The notes under the pieces: generated by a model
The model's input: the letters and a program-made list of their open reading frames with translations, nothing else
Told to the model about the DNA's origin: nothing
The model's database searches: none
Position numbers and translations under genes: made by a program
Part shown: positions 1-9,859 of the stretch, in pieces
Layout of the letters: every line of letters begins with the position of its first letter
Numbering within the stretch: position 1 is the stretch's first letter
NCBI GenBank assembly: GCA_024635655.1
Contig: JAGXIL010000089.1
Coordinates: forward strand, 62,001 to 126,000
Source: Gillisia sp.
GTDB lineage: Bacteria > Bacteroidota > Bacteroidia > Flavobacteriales > Flavobacteriaceae
Reading direction: 5' to 3'
Length of the DNA stretch: 64,000 nt

Positions 1-1605
1 GACCAGTTTATCAAGTTCATTTGCCGCATCAGGCCTAATGTTGTGTTTGTCAAAATCGAAATAAATGATATTTATTTCAGCAAGATATTCTACATCGGCT
101 ACGGGATCCAGTTGTATGTTGTAAATAAGTTCTTCCTTATCATCTGAGTCCATAGAACTAACCATCCCAGATTTCTCCTGATATTCAATATGTTTGGATT
201 CTATGGGATATTCCTTATTTCGGCTAATGGCCGTGGTATAGTTACCATCTGCATCTGTCTCCAAAAAGGCGATTTGCACATTGTCTTTATCCAGCAATCT
301 TACAGTAGCATTTGGTATGGGCCTGTTGTTTACGGCATCTGTAACCTTGCCTTTTAACTGCAGGGGTTTAAGCAAGTTAAAACCATAAATATTATCACTT
401 CCTCCTTCTCTGTTGGATGAGAAATATCCCGTGCTGCTTTCCTCTTTCTGAAAATAAGCAAAGTCATCAAGATTACTGTTTACCGGAGCTCCTAGGTTTT
501 CTACTTTAACGATCATTTCGCCAAGATCTGCTTTGAAAATATCCATCAATCCTAGGCCAAGGTGGCCATTTGAGGAGAAGTATAAAACATTGTATTCAGT
601 AACAAATGGAAAGGCCTCATTATAGCTCGTGTTGATCTCCTCTCCGAGATTTACCGGACTTCCGTATAAATTTTCTCCAAGAATCTCCACTTTGTAGATA
701 TCTGTTCCACCCAACCCATTTGGCATATCTGATGCAAAATATAAAGTTTTTTCATCTGCCGAAAGAGCGGGGTGACCTACAGAATAGGTATTATCGTTAA
801 AAGGTAATTCAACTACATCATCCCATTGCCCGTTGTTATTTGTGGCTCTGTAGATCTTTAAGTGATTGGTATTTTCTTTATCTTTTTTACCTCGCCTGTT
901 ATTGATATAGTTATTGCGATTAAAATACATATATTTTCCATCTTTTGTAATCGTAATAGGACCGTCATGTAATACGGTGTTCACATCTCCTGCAACAGGG
1001 GAAACATTTTCACCGTCCAATTGGTAAACATCAAGAAATGGTTCACCATTCCAGGAGTAGACCTTGTTCTTTTTTGACATTCCTGCATCACGGGCAGAAA
1101 CAAAATACACTTTTCCGTCTCTTTCATAAGCCCCAAAATCACTCATTCCTGAATTGAAGGTTACATCATTAACTGTATACTCATCACTGATATCAAAATC
1201 TGCTATATCTGTAGAAAGCATATTGTCAATATCACTTGATCTTCCCTGAGAATCCCTGTATTTTTGTAACCATTCCCGGGATTCATCATAGCGTTTTACC
1301 CCGCGCAAAGCCTGGGCATATTTAAAATAATATTCGGGAGAGACATTTTCAGCTTTTAATCCGTCTTCATAATAAAAAACAGCATTCTCAGGACTGCTTA
1401 GTTTCATATAGCTATCGCCAAGTCTAAATCTGTTTTCAGAGGTATTAAATTCTTTTTCGATAAGTTCCTTATACACATCAACGGCTTCTATGTAAGCGAG
1501 GTCATCATAAAGTTTATCGGCTTTTTTCTGTTTTCCGTTTTGAGCAGAAACCATATAACTATTTCCGATAAAAAGCAGAAGTATTAAGTAGTTGAAATTC
1601 TTCAT
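1..1605 (-). CDS. OmpA-family protein with TPR and PD40 propeller repeats (3' end outside window)
   Basis: The reading frame is open from an ATG at 1605 (MKNFNYLILLLF...) to the left edge, giving 535 residues with the C-terminus missing. In order it shows a signal peptide ending near VSAQ, a TPR-like helical region (about 20-110; motif RLGDSYMKL), several WD40/PD40-type propeller blades (about 130-390; motifs such as KYMYFNRNN and LYFASDMPNGLGGTDIY), a carboxypeptidase-regulatory-like fold (about 395-480; RPIPNATVRLLDKD) and the beginning of an OmpA peptidoglycan-binding domain (IYFDFDKHNIRPDA). In Bacteroidota such proteins sit in the outer membrane/periplasm and tie surface machines to peptidoglycan. 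It follows the PorP/SprF gene by 16 bp and is almost surely co-transcribed with it and the adhesin. The family call is firm; the exact role in this cassette is inferred. Confidence 0.9.
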   Translation of the reverse strand, partial: MKNFNYLILLLFIGNSYMVSAQNGKQKKADKLYDDLAYIEAVDVYKELIEKEFNTSENRFRLGDSYMKLSSPENAVFYYEDGLKAENVSPEYYFKYAQALRGVKRYDESREWLQKYRDSQGRSSDIDNMLSTDIADFDISDEYTVNDVTFNSGMSDFGAYERDGKVYFVSARDAGMSKKNKVYSWNGEPFLDVYQLDGENVSPVAGDVNTVLHDGPITITKDGKYMYFNRNNYINNRRGKKDKENTNHLKIYRATNNNGQWDDVVELPFNDNTYSVGHPALSADEKTLYFASDMPNGLGGTDIYKVEILGENLYGSPVNLGEEINTSYNEAFPFVTEYNVLYFSSNGHLGLGLMDIFKADLGEMIVKVENLGAPVNSNLDDFAYFQKEESSTGYFSSNREGGSDNIYGFNLLKPLQLKGKVTDAVNNRPIPNATVRLLDKDNVQIAFLETDADGNYTTAISRNKEYPIESKHIEYQEKSGMVSSMDSDDKEELIYNIQLDPVADVEYLAEINIIYFDFDKHNIRPDAANELDKLV

Positions 1606-1621
1606 AATAGCTTTGGATTTG

Positions 1622-2536
1622 TTAGAAAAATCTAGGGGATTTATATTTAGTATTTTTAGCTCGTAGTTCATAGATCAACAGGATCTCGTGTGATCCGGTG
1701 GTATAAGGTCTAAGATCTGAAATAGAGTACTCATAAGCATATCCAACCCGCAGGGGTTCGAAGATCTGAAAATCTACAAAAGCTCCTATCGCATCATCAA
1801 TTCTATAGGTGCCACCCAAATACACTTTTTCATCATAAATAACAGCAGCAGACATATCAAAGGAAAGGGGAGCCCCGTTGGTAACTTTTGCCAGAGCTGT
1901 AGGCCTCAATTTCCAGGTATCGCTCAAATCAAAAACATATCCCCCGGTTAAGTAATAATGCACCTGCTCCAGCGCAACATACTGGTTAAACTCATTATTG
2001 TCATTGTTGATTAATTTAGGAGCTGATAATCCCAGATACCAGGATTGAGCTGATAGATAAAGTCCGGCTCCAAAATTAGGTGTCCACCTGTTAAACTGCT
2101 CTGCAAAGAAAGGATCCTCCAGCACACTTGGTTCGGTAAAAAGATTATCATCCAGTCCATAGTAGCTAAATCCACCTTTTAATCCAAAAGCCAGGGTAAC
2201 ATCCTCATTTACATTTATCGTATAGGAGAAATCCCCATAGAGATAGGTGTAATTCTCATAACCTGTCCTGTCATTTATTACAGAGACCCCTAATCCCACC
2301 TTTTCATTTCTAAGTGGGGAATGAATGGATAAGGTCTGGGTGCGGGGCGCGCCTTCAATCCCTGCCCACTGGCTTCTGTGTAAAGCAGTTAATGATAAGC
2401 CGTCCCTGCTCCCTGCGTAAGCCGGGTTAATAGAAACCGTATTGTACATATACTGTGTAAACTGCGGCAACTGCTGGGCTTGCGTTGTTGACAGACTTAC
2501 AAAAAGTATCGCTATTAGGATATAGAAATTTTTCAT
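1622..2536 (-). CDS. PorP/SprF family type IX secretion outer-membrane protein
   Basis: 304 residues with a clean signal peptide (MKNFYILIAILF...TQAQ) followed by QLPQFTQYMYN and INPAYAGSRDGLSLT, the typical opening of PorP/SprF proteins, then a beta-barrel rich in aromatic and glycine residues. Family members lie in the outer membrane; SprF of Flavobacterium johnsoniae is needed to deliver the adhesin SprB to the cell surface through the type IX secretion system. The gene lies 12 bp downstream of the giant adhesin gene, the same order as sprB-sprF, so I infer that it is the dedicated partner of that adhesin. Whether it acts in gliding or only in surface display of this adhesin cannot be told from the sequence. 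Confidence 0.92.
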   Translation of the reverse strand: MKNFYILIAILFVSLSTTQAQQLPQFTQYMYNTVSINPAYAGSRDGLSLTALHRSQWAGIEGAPRTQTLSIHSPLRNEKVGLGVSVINDRTGYENYTYLYGDFSYTINVNEDVTLAFGLKGGFSYYGLDDNLFTEPSVLEDPFFAEQFNRWTPNFGAGLYLSAQSWYLGLSAPKLINNDNNEFNQYVALEQVHYYLTGGYVFDLSDTWKLRPTALAKVTNGAPLSFDMSAAVIYDEKVYLGGTYRIDDAIGAFVDFQIFEPLRVGYAYEYSISDLRPYTTGSHEILLIYELRAKNTKYKSPRFF

Positions 2537-2548
2537 TTGTTTTATCTT

Positions 2549-5500
2549 TTATTTAGTACCTAAGTAAATGTAACCCTGGATTGGTTCGAATATTCGACTA
2601 CCATTTCCTTCTATTATTTCTACAATATAGTAGTAGGTTCCGGATGGTAATTGATTAGAAGAGGAAACAGATTTGTTGGAGAATCCGTCCCAGTTATTTT
2701 GGTAGTTGTTTACAGTAAATATTTCTGCTCCCCAACGGTTAAAGATCTTCACGTTGTAAGTATATTCACACTCGTTGTCAATATCTATGGTGAAAAAATC
2801 ATTAAAGCCATCTCCATTTGGAGTAACCGCTTTAGAAATGGTATCTCTAATATCGCCAAGACTACAACGTGCTACTTCACCACAATCTTCTATCTCTACA
2901 GTTACACTTGTTGTAGATGGACAATCCCCTTCAATAACATAGGTGAAGGTATAAATTCCGGGTTCAGGAATGGAAGTGTCAATTCTGCTTCCAGACAATG
3001 CTTCCGTCGCATCTGTATCTTCCCAGGTTCCGGTGACCCCGTTTTCACTAACTAGAGTATTAAGGTCATAGAAGGACTGAGGGTCATCACAAATTTTTAC
3101 TGGAGTTGTATTAACCGTAGCATTTCTTTGAGGCTCTTCAATAGTTATTACCAGTGCTTCAGATTCACATCCGTCAGCGTTTCTTGCGGTTACAGTGTAA
3201 GCACCTGCATCAAGATCTTCAAAAGAAGTGGTTGTGCCGAAAGCTCCTCCATCCAGGCTATATTCCAAACCTTCTACAGCAGTAATACTGAAAGATCCGG
3301 TTTCTCCCTCACAGCCGGGTTGAGTAATGGAAGCAACCACAGGAGTTGCAGGCCCGGAAGGTTGGTCATTAATTGTTACTGAAAGCGCTTCAGATTCACA
3401 TCCGTCGGTATTTCTTGATGTTACTGAATAAGTACCAGGAGCAAGACCTTCAAATGAAATGGTTGAATCGAAAGCTCCACCATTCAGACTGTACTCCAAT
3501 CCTTCTGTAGCAGTAATGCTGAAAGAACCGGTTGTAATATCACAGCTAGGCTGAGTTACATCAGCTACTAAAGGAGTTACAGGAGATTCAGGTTGCGCAT
3601 CAATGGTCACAGTTACTGCTTCAGACTCACATCCATCGGCATTTCTGGCAGTTACAGTATAATTACCTGCAGCAAGACCATCAAAAGAAGTCGTTGCGGC
3701 ATAAGCTCCACCGTTCAGGCTATAATCCAGCCCTTCTACAGCTGTTATGCTGAAAGATCCTGTAGTTATATCACAGGTTGGCTGAGTAGTGGAAGCTACT
3801 ACAGGTGCTGTTAAACTTTCTATAATTACCGTTTGTTGCTGAGTGGAAATATTTCCATTAGCGTCATCAAATGTCCAGGTGATCACATATGTGCCATCTG
3901 CATTATAGGTAAAAGCATCTGAAGTTGTTCCTTCTATAGTACCCTCACAATTATCTGTAGCAGTAGGTATTACAGAAACAACCACTTCGCAAGCACTGGT
4001 TAATGTTTGAAGTTCAGTTGCATCAGCGACAGGAGCGGTAGTGTCATTTACAATCACTGTTTGTTCCTGAGTGGTGATATTTCCGTTTCCATCATCAAAA
4101 GTCCAGGTTACGGTGTAAGTTCCCTGCTCATTGTATGTAAGAGCATCTTCAGTAGTTCCTTGTACTGTTCCTTCGCAGGTATCAGTTGCAGTTGGTACTG
4201 CAGATACTGTTGCAGAACATTCTCCTGTTACAGTTTCCAAAGCTTCTGTATCAGCTACAGGAGCGGTAGTGTCATTTACGATCACTGTTTGTTCCTGGGT
4301 AGTAATATTTCCGTTTCCATCATTAAATGTCCAGGTTACGGTATAAGTTCCCTGCTCGTTATAGGTTAAGGCATCCTGCGTAGTTCCTTCAAGAGTTCCC
4401 CCACAATTATCAGTGGCTGTTGGAACAGCAGATACTGTTGCGGAACATTCACCTGTTACGGTTGGAAGTTCATCTATGTCAGCTACAGGAGCAGTAACAT
4501 CATCAACAATAACTGTTTGTTCCTGGGTAGTAATATTTCCGTTACCATCATCAAAGGTCCAGGTTATGGTGTACGTTCCCTGCTCGTTATAGGTAAGGGC
4601 ATCTTCAGTAGTTCCTTCAATAGTTCCTCCACAATTATCAGTGGCAGTTGGTACTGCAGATACTGTTGCGGAACATTGTCCGGTCACTGTTTCCAAAGCT
4701 TCCATATCGGCTACAGGAGCAGTAGTATCATTTACGATCACTGTTTGTTCCTGGGTGGTGATATTTCCGTTACCATCATCAAAGGTCCAGGTTATGGTGT
4801 ACGTTCCCTGCTCGTTATAAGTAAGTGTATCTTCAGTAGTTCCTTCTAAAGTTCCTCCACAATTATCAGTCGCAGTTGGTACTGCAGATACTGTTGCAGA
4901 ACATTGTCCGGTCACTGTTTCCAAAGCTTCCATATCGGCTACAGGAGCAGTAGTGTCATTTACAATCACTGTTTGTTCCTGAGTGGTGATATTTCCGTTT
5001 CCGTCATCAAATGTCCAGATTACGGTATACGTTCCCTGCTCATTAAATGTAAGGTCATCTTCAGTAATTCCTTGAATAGTTCCTCCACAATTATCAGTGG
5101 CAGTTGGTACTGCAGATACTGTTGCAGAACATTGTCCGGTTACAGTTTCAAGAGCCTCCATATCAGCTACAGGAGCGGTAGTGTCATTTACGATCACTGT
5201 TTGTTCCTGGGTGGTGATATTTCCGTTTCCGTCATCAAATGTCCAGGTTACGGTATACGTTCCCTGCTCATTAAATGTTAGGTCATCTTCAGTAATTCCT
5301 TGAATAGTTCCTCCACAATTATCAGTGGCAGTTGGTACTGCAGATACTGTTGCGGAACATTGTCCGGTCACTGTTTCCAATGCTTCCATATCAGCTACAG
5401 GAGCGGTAGTGTCATTTACGATTACTGTTTGTTCCTGGGTAGTGATATTCCCGTTGCCGTCATCAAAGGTCCAGGTTACAATATATGTTCCCTGCTCGTT

Positions 5501-8500
5501 ATAAGTAAGTGCATCCTGAGTAGTTCCTTCAATAGTTCCTCCACAATTATCAGTGGCTGTTGGAACAGCAGATACTGTTGCAGAACATTGTCCGGTCACG
5601 GTTTCCAATGCTTCCATATCGGCTACAGGAGCTTCGTTATCTATAACTGTGACAGTAAAAGATACTGAAGTTTTATTGCCTGATGCATCTGTTGCAGTAT
5701 AATTCACTGTTGTTGTTCCTACAGGGAAAGCACTTCCTGAAGTAAGACTTCCTTCATCCAAAGTTACCAAAGCTCCGGAACAATTGTCAATAGCAGTTGG
5801 TAAAGTATATTCTACTATTGCAGAACAATTTCCAATGTCCACATTTACGCTGATATCTTTAAGTTTTTCAACTTCCGGGTTTTCAGTATCCGGAAGAAAT
5901 ATCACAGTTTCCGAAGCTTCATCAGAACATCCGTTCTCACCTGTAATAATTACGGAATAGGTTCCGGCTTCGGTTACAGATAGAGTTGATTCAGTTGATC
6001 CGTCACTCCAGAGGTAAGTAAAATCCCCATCGGCAGTAGAAGAACCGGCATCAAGAGTTATGGAAGTAATGTTACAGTCAAGGATTTCATTTCCTGTGAT
6101 CACTGCAGTTGCTGTAGTTGCGTTTTCTTCAACAGTTACAGAAGCTTCATCAGAACATCCATTTTCTCCTGTGATGGTCACAGAATAAGTTCCAGGTTCA
6201 GTTACAGTTAATGTAGCGTTTGTTGAACCATCATTCCATAAGTAAGTAAAATCACCATCGGCAGTTGAAGAGCTTGCATCCAGTGTCACTGAAGTTATCT
6301 CACAGGTAAGTGTTTCATTTCCTGTAATTACGGCGTTAGCCGGTGTAATATTTTCTTCAACAGTTACTGAAGTCTCATCAGAACAACCATTTTCACCTGT
6401 AACAGTGACAGAGTAGATTCCTGGTTCAGTTACAGTTAAAGCTGATTCGATTGATCCGTTGCTCCACAGGTAAGTCAAATTCCCATCGGCAGTTGAAGAG
6501 CTTCCATCCAGTATCACTGAAGTTATCTGGCAAGTAAGAGTTTCATTTCCTGTAATAACAGCGTTAGCAGGTGTAATATTTTCTTCAACAGTAACAGAAG
6601 CTTCATCAGAGCATCCATTTTCCCCTGTAATAGTTACAGAGTAAGAGCCGGCTTCAGTTACAGCTAAAGTTGATTCGGAAGATCCGTCACTCCATAGGTA
6701 AGTAAATTTACCATCGGCATTAGAAGAACCTGCGTCAAGAGTTATTGAGGTAATGTTACAGGTAAGTGTTTCATTTCCTGTTATCACTGCATTTGCTGTA
6801 GTTGCGTTTTCTTCTACATTTACAGAAGCTTCATCAGAACATCCATTTTCTCCGGTGATAGTCACAGAATAAGTTCCTGGATCGGTTACAGTTAATGTAG
6901 CATTTGTTGAACCATCATTCCATAAGTAAGAGAAATCACCATCGGCAGTTGAAGAGCTTGCATTCAATGTCACTGAAGTTATCTCACAGGTAAGTGTTTC
7001 ATTTCCTGTGATCACGGCGTTAGCAGGTGTAATATTTTCTTCAACAGTTACAGAAGCTTCATCAGAGCATCCATTTTCTCCTGTTATGATTACTGAATAA
7101 GTTCCGGGATTGGTTATAGTTAAAGTAGCATTTGTTGAACCATCATCCCATAAGTAAAAGAACTCACCATCGGCAGTTGAAGTGCTTGCATTCAGTGTTA
7201 CTGAAGTCAGCTCACAGGTAAGGATCTCATTTCCTGTTATTACCGCATTAGCCGGAGTTACATTTTCTTCAACAGTAACAGAAGCTTCATCAGAGCATCC
7301 ATTTTCCCCTGTAATAGTTACAGAGTAAGAGCCGGCTTCAGTTACAACTAAAGTTGATCCGGTTGATCCGTCATTCCATAGGTAAGTAAATTTACCATCG
7401 GCAGTAGAAGAACCTGCGTCAAGAGTTATAGAGGTAGTATTACAGGTAAGTGTTTCATTTCCTGTTATCACTGCATTTGCTGTAGTTGCGTTTTCTTCAA
7501 CAGTTACAGAAGCTTCATCAGAACATCCATTTTCTCCGGTAATAGTCACAGAATAAGTTCCTGGATCGGTTACAGTTAATGTAGCATTTGTTGAACCATC
7601 ATTCCATAAGTAAGTAAAATCACCATCGGCAGTTGAAGAGCTTGCATCCAGTGTCACTGAAGTTATCTCACAAGTAAGTGTTTCATTTCCTGTAATTAAG
7701 GCGTTAGCCGGTGTAATATTTTCTTCAATACTTACAGAAGCTTCATCAGAGCATCCATTTTCTCCAGTGATTATTACTGAATAAATACCGGGATTGGTTA
7801 CAGTTAAAGTAGCATTTGTTGAACCATCACTCCATAAGTAAGAGAACTCACCATCGGCAGTTGAAGTTCTTGCATCCAGTGTTACTGAAGTCAGCTCACA
7901 GGTAAGGATCTCATTTCCTGTAATTACCACATTAGCCGGAGTTACATTTTCTTCGACAGTTACAGAAGCTTCATCAGAACAACCATTCTCACCAGTAATA
8001 GTTACTGAGTAAGAGCCAACTTCAGTTACTGTTAGAGTTGATTCGGATGATCCGTCACTCCATAGGTAAGTAAAATTACCATCGGCAGTTGAAGAACTTG
8101 CATCCAGTGTCACTGAAGTTAGCTCACAGGTAAGAGTTTCATTTCCTGTAATTATTGCCTCAGCCTGAGTTTTATTTTCACTTACAGTTACCGAAGCCTC
8201 ATTGGTACATTCATTTGCATTGGTTACTGTTACAGTATAAGTTCCTGCAGTGGTTACTTCTAAAACTGCATCTTTTCCTACTTCCTCTGTTCCGTTTGAC
8301 CAGGAATAACTTACCCCTCCTGAAGCGGTAAGATTAGTTAAAGGCACACTACAGCTAAGTTCCAGTCCGTTATCATTAGAAACAGAAACCTCCGGAAGTT
8401 CGTTAACCATTATTTTAACCTGAACCCTGTCACTTGCGCATTCATCAGCTTTAAACTGGCTAACCCAAACCGAAAATTCACCAATACCACTTTCACCTGT

Positions 8501-9859
8501 GTTAACAGTAGGGGTGTTTTCTAAAGGAGTTTCCGCCTCATTGGAGCTATAATATGTAAGGGTATAACCTGCAGCTGCAGTAATTCCATAATCCTGTACC
8601 CCAGATTCTTCACAAAAAGTAAGATCCTGTACAACTGGTACGGGTGCAGTTTCAGGAATAACAACATCAACAGTAACCGATTTTGGACAATTGGCGGTTG
8701 TAAAAGAATAAGTTATAGTATAAGCTCCGGGAGTACTGTTTTCTAAATCTATATTACCCGTTTCACTGTCAATGTTCAGACCTTCGGCAGAATCGAAATT
8801 ACCACCTTGTACCCCATTTATAACAGGAGTTGCTGTAGTGCTGCAAAAATCATCGGAATTATACTCAATACTTGCTGTTCCCAGGTTAAGTTTTACATCC
8901 ACGGGCATTACAAAATCATCCAGAGCGGCTGTTGCAGCAGCAGAGGATTTTGTTTTAATCAAAATATTTCCAATTGTTATTCCCTGGCAGGGGTTGAATA
9001 TTTCAAAAAAGGCAGTTACATTGATCGCTGCTTCTACGAATTGGAAAGGTTGGTATTGATTAACACCAAAAGCTCCCAAAGGAGTAGTGATAACTTCTGA
9101 ATTTGACTGGCCAAACCTGGAAGGACCGGGATCATTTTTTTCAACATAATCATAACCTGTTCCGGATGCTTCCCACTCGTAATATCGTACCGTGGCAATG
9201 TTTCCACCCCCTGTATATTCCACTGCAATTAAAAGATCTCCTAAAGTCCTTCCTCCATGAATACCCGATGAGGAAAAGGTTCCTCCCGCATCTGCAGAAA
9301 GTTCATTTTGTAGAAATTCAAAATCTATATATGAAGTACCGTTAGTTACATACCTATCACTTCCAACTATTATCCATTGGTCATTATCAGCATCCTCTGC
9401 AATATGTAACAGTACGTTATTAATGTCTCCCTTTCCATTTGCTTTTCCACTTGTCCATTTCCAGGTATTTGGATCGTCATTGAATTTACCTCCACCCTGG
9501 AATATGTTATCTGTATTTGAATTAAAGGGATCAGTTACTCTAAAAGTACGTGCTGCATTTACAGGCGAACCATTTAGATTGAAAACATGTCCGCCGGTTC
9601 CGGCAGGGCCAGCAACCCAATCCCCAATTCCCTGGGTTGGCGTATTGGATTGAAGATCCCCATCAATATGAAAACCTCCGGTTGGTTCAACAACAGGTGC
9701 TATTTGAGCATATAAATTACCAGTAAAGAGTAATTTTGCTGAAAGAATGGCAACCATGAAAGGAATGCGGATTAACCGAAAGTTCTTTTTTTGTGCAAAG
9801 GGATATCCCAAAACATTTAAAAAAGCAACCAAAAATGCGAGAGTAGTTTTCCAAATCAT
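2549..9859 (-). CDS. Giant SprB-like repeat adhesin with CHU_C (type B T9SS) C-terminal domain
   Basis: 2436 residues. The N-terminus has two hydrophobic stretches (about 5-20 and 33-50, the second ending NLYAQ), then an N-terminal domain (about 52-330) and PKD-like domains. Residues 568-about 1325 hold ten tandem 76-residue repeats (core AVITGNETLTC...YLW.DGS...ITGENGCSDEASVTVEEN). One HYR domain (about 1328-1411) follows, then eight 76-residue HYR-type repeats at 1412-2019 (core ETVTGQCSATVSAVPTATDN) and three SprB-type repeats of about 75 residues (2020-2245; SFSITAVEGL.YSLNGGA). The last roughly 100 residues form a CHU_C/gliding-motility C-terminal domain (AVTPNGDGFNDFFTID, NRWG, IQGYIYL), the signal for type IX export of type B cargo. 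It should be a cell-surface adhesin for gliding or attachment, exported with the help of the PorP/SprF gene 12 bp downstream. The start is the first ATG of the frame; an ATG at residue 35 is an alternative. Confidence 0.93.
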   Translation of the reverse strand: MIWKTTLAFLVAFLNVLGYPFAQKKNFRLIRIPFMVAILSAKLLFTGNLYAQIAPVVEPTGGFHIDGDLQSNTPTQGIGDWVAGPAGTGGHVFNLNGSPVNAARTFRVTDPFNSNTDNIFQGGGKFNDDPNTWKWTSGKANGKGDINNVLLHIAEDADNDQWIIVGSDRYVTNGTSYIDFEFLQNELSADAGGTFSSSGIHGGRTLGDLLIAVEYTGGGNIATVRYYEWEASGTGYDYVEKNDPGPSRFGQSNSEVITTPLGAFGVNQYQPFQFVEAAINVTAFFEIFNPCQGITIGNILIKTKSSAAATAALDDFVMPVDVKLNLGTASIEYNSDDFCSTTATPVINGVQGGNFDSAEGLNIDSETGNIDLENSTPGAYTITYSFTTANCPKSVTVDVVIPETAPVPVVQDLTFCEESGVQDYGITAAAGYTLTYYSSNEAETPLENTPTVNTGESGIGEFSVWVSQFKADECASDRVQVKIMVNELPEVSVSNDNGLELSCSVPLTNLTASGGVSYSWSNGTEEVGKDAVLEVTTAGTYTVTVTNANECTNEASVTVSENKTQAEAIITGNETLTCELTSVTLDASSSTADGNFTYLWSDGSSESTLTVTEVGSYSVTITGENGCSDEASVTVEENVTPANVVITGNEILTCELTSVTLDARTSTADGEFSYLWSDGSTNATLTVTNPGIYSVIITGENGCSDEASVSIEENITPANALITGNETLTCEITSVTLDASSSTADGDFTYLWNDGSTNATLTVTDPGTYSVTITGENGCSDEASVTVEENATTANAVITGNETLTCNTTSITLDAGSSTADGKFTYLWNDGSTGSTLVVTEAGSYSVTITGENGCSDEASVTVEENVTPANAVITGNEILTCELTSVTLNASTSTADGEFFYLWDDGSTNATLTITNPGTYSVIITGENGCSDEASVTVEENITPANAVITGNETLTCEITSVTLNASSSTADGDFSYLWNDGSTNATLTVTDPGTYSVTITGENGCSDEASVNVEENATTANAVITGNETLTCNITSITLDAGSSNADGKFTYLWSDGSSESTLAVTEAGSYSVTITGENGCSDEASVTVEENITPANAVITGNETLTCQITSVILDGSSSTADGNLTYLWSNGSIESALTVTEPGIYSVTVTGENGCSDETSVTVEENITPANAVITGNETLTCEITSVTLDASSSTADGDFTYLWNDGSTNATLTVTEPGTYSVTITGENGCSDEASVTVEENATTATAVITGNEILDCNITSITLDAGSSTADGDFTYLWSDGSTESTLSVTEAGTYSVIITGENGCSDEASETVIFLPDTENPEVEKLKDISVNVDIGNCSAIVEYTLPTAIDNCSGALVTLDEGSLTSGSAFPVGTTTVNYTATDASGNKTSVSFTVTVIDNEAPVADMEALETVTGQCSATVSAVPTATDNCGGTIEGTTQDALTYNEQGTYIVTWTFDDGNGNITTQEQTVIVNDTTAPVADMEALETVTGQCSATVSAVPTATDNCGGTIQGITEDDLTFNEQGTYTVTWTFDDGNGNITTQEQTVIVNDTTAPVADMEALETVTGQCSATVSAVPTATDNCGGTIQGITEDDLTFNEQGTYTVIWTFDDGNGNITTQEQTVIVNDTTAPVADMEALETVTGQCSATVSAVPTATDNCGGTLEGTTEDTLTYNEQGTYTITWTFDDGNGNITTQEQTVIVNDTTAPVADMEALETVTGQCSATVSAVPTATDNCGGTIEGTTEDALTYNEQGTYTITWTFDDGNGNITTQEQTVIVDDVTAPVADIDELPTVTGECSATVSAVPTATDNCGGTLEGTTQDALTYNEQGTYTVTWTFNDGNGNITTQEQTVIVNDTTAPVADTEALETVTGECSATVSAVPTATDTCEGTVQGTTEDALTYNEQGTYTVTWTFDDGNGNITTQEQTVIVNDTTAPVADATELQTLTSACEVVVSVIPTATDNCEGTIEGTTSDAFTYNADGTYVITWTFDDANGNISTQQQTVIIESLTAPVVASTTQPTCDITTGSFSITAVEGLDYSLNGGAYAATTSFDGLAAGNYTVTARNADGCESEAVTVTIDAQPESPVTPLVADVTQPSCDITTGSFSITATEGLEYSLNGGAFDSTISFEGLAPGTYSVTSRNTDGCESEALSVTINDQPSGPATPVVASITQPGCEGETGSFSITAVEGLEYSLDGGAFGTTTSFEDLDAGAYTVTARNADGCESEALVITIEEPQRNATVNTTPVKICDDPQSFYDLNTLVSENGVTGTWEDTDATEALSGSRIDTSIPEPGIYTFTYVIEGDCPSTTSVTVEIEDCGEVARCSLGDIRDTISKAVTPNGDGFNDFFTIDIDNECEYTYNVKIFNRWGAEIFTVNNYQNNWDGFSNKSVSSSNQLPSGTYYYIVEIIEGNGSRIFEPIQGYIYLGTK
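3803..5626 (-). repeat. Eight tandem 228-bp HYR-type repeats inside the adhesin gene
   Basis: Eight units of exactly 76 codons (codons 1412-2019), nearly identical in the centre of the array and diverging toward the 3' end (last unit TELQTLTSACEVVVSVI). Units 2 and 3 are almost the same at protein level. Near-identity points to recent unit duplication or gene conversion. Confidence 0.9.
5879..8158 (-). repeat. Ten tandem 228-bp repeats inside the adhesin gene
   Basis: Each unit encodes 76 residues and the recurring DNA phrase for GENGCSDEAS appears every 228 bp. Units 2-3-4 resemble units 5-6-7 position by position, and units 9 and 10 resemble 3/6 and 4/7, so the array looks like a three-unit block copied three times, with one diverged first member (unit 8). 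Confidence 0.9.
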
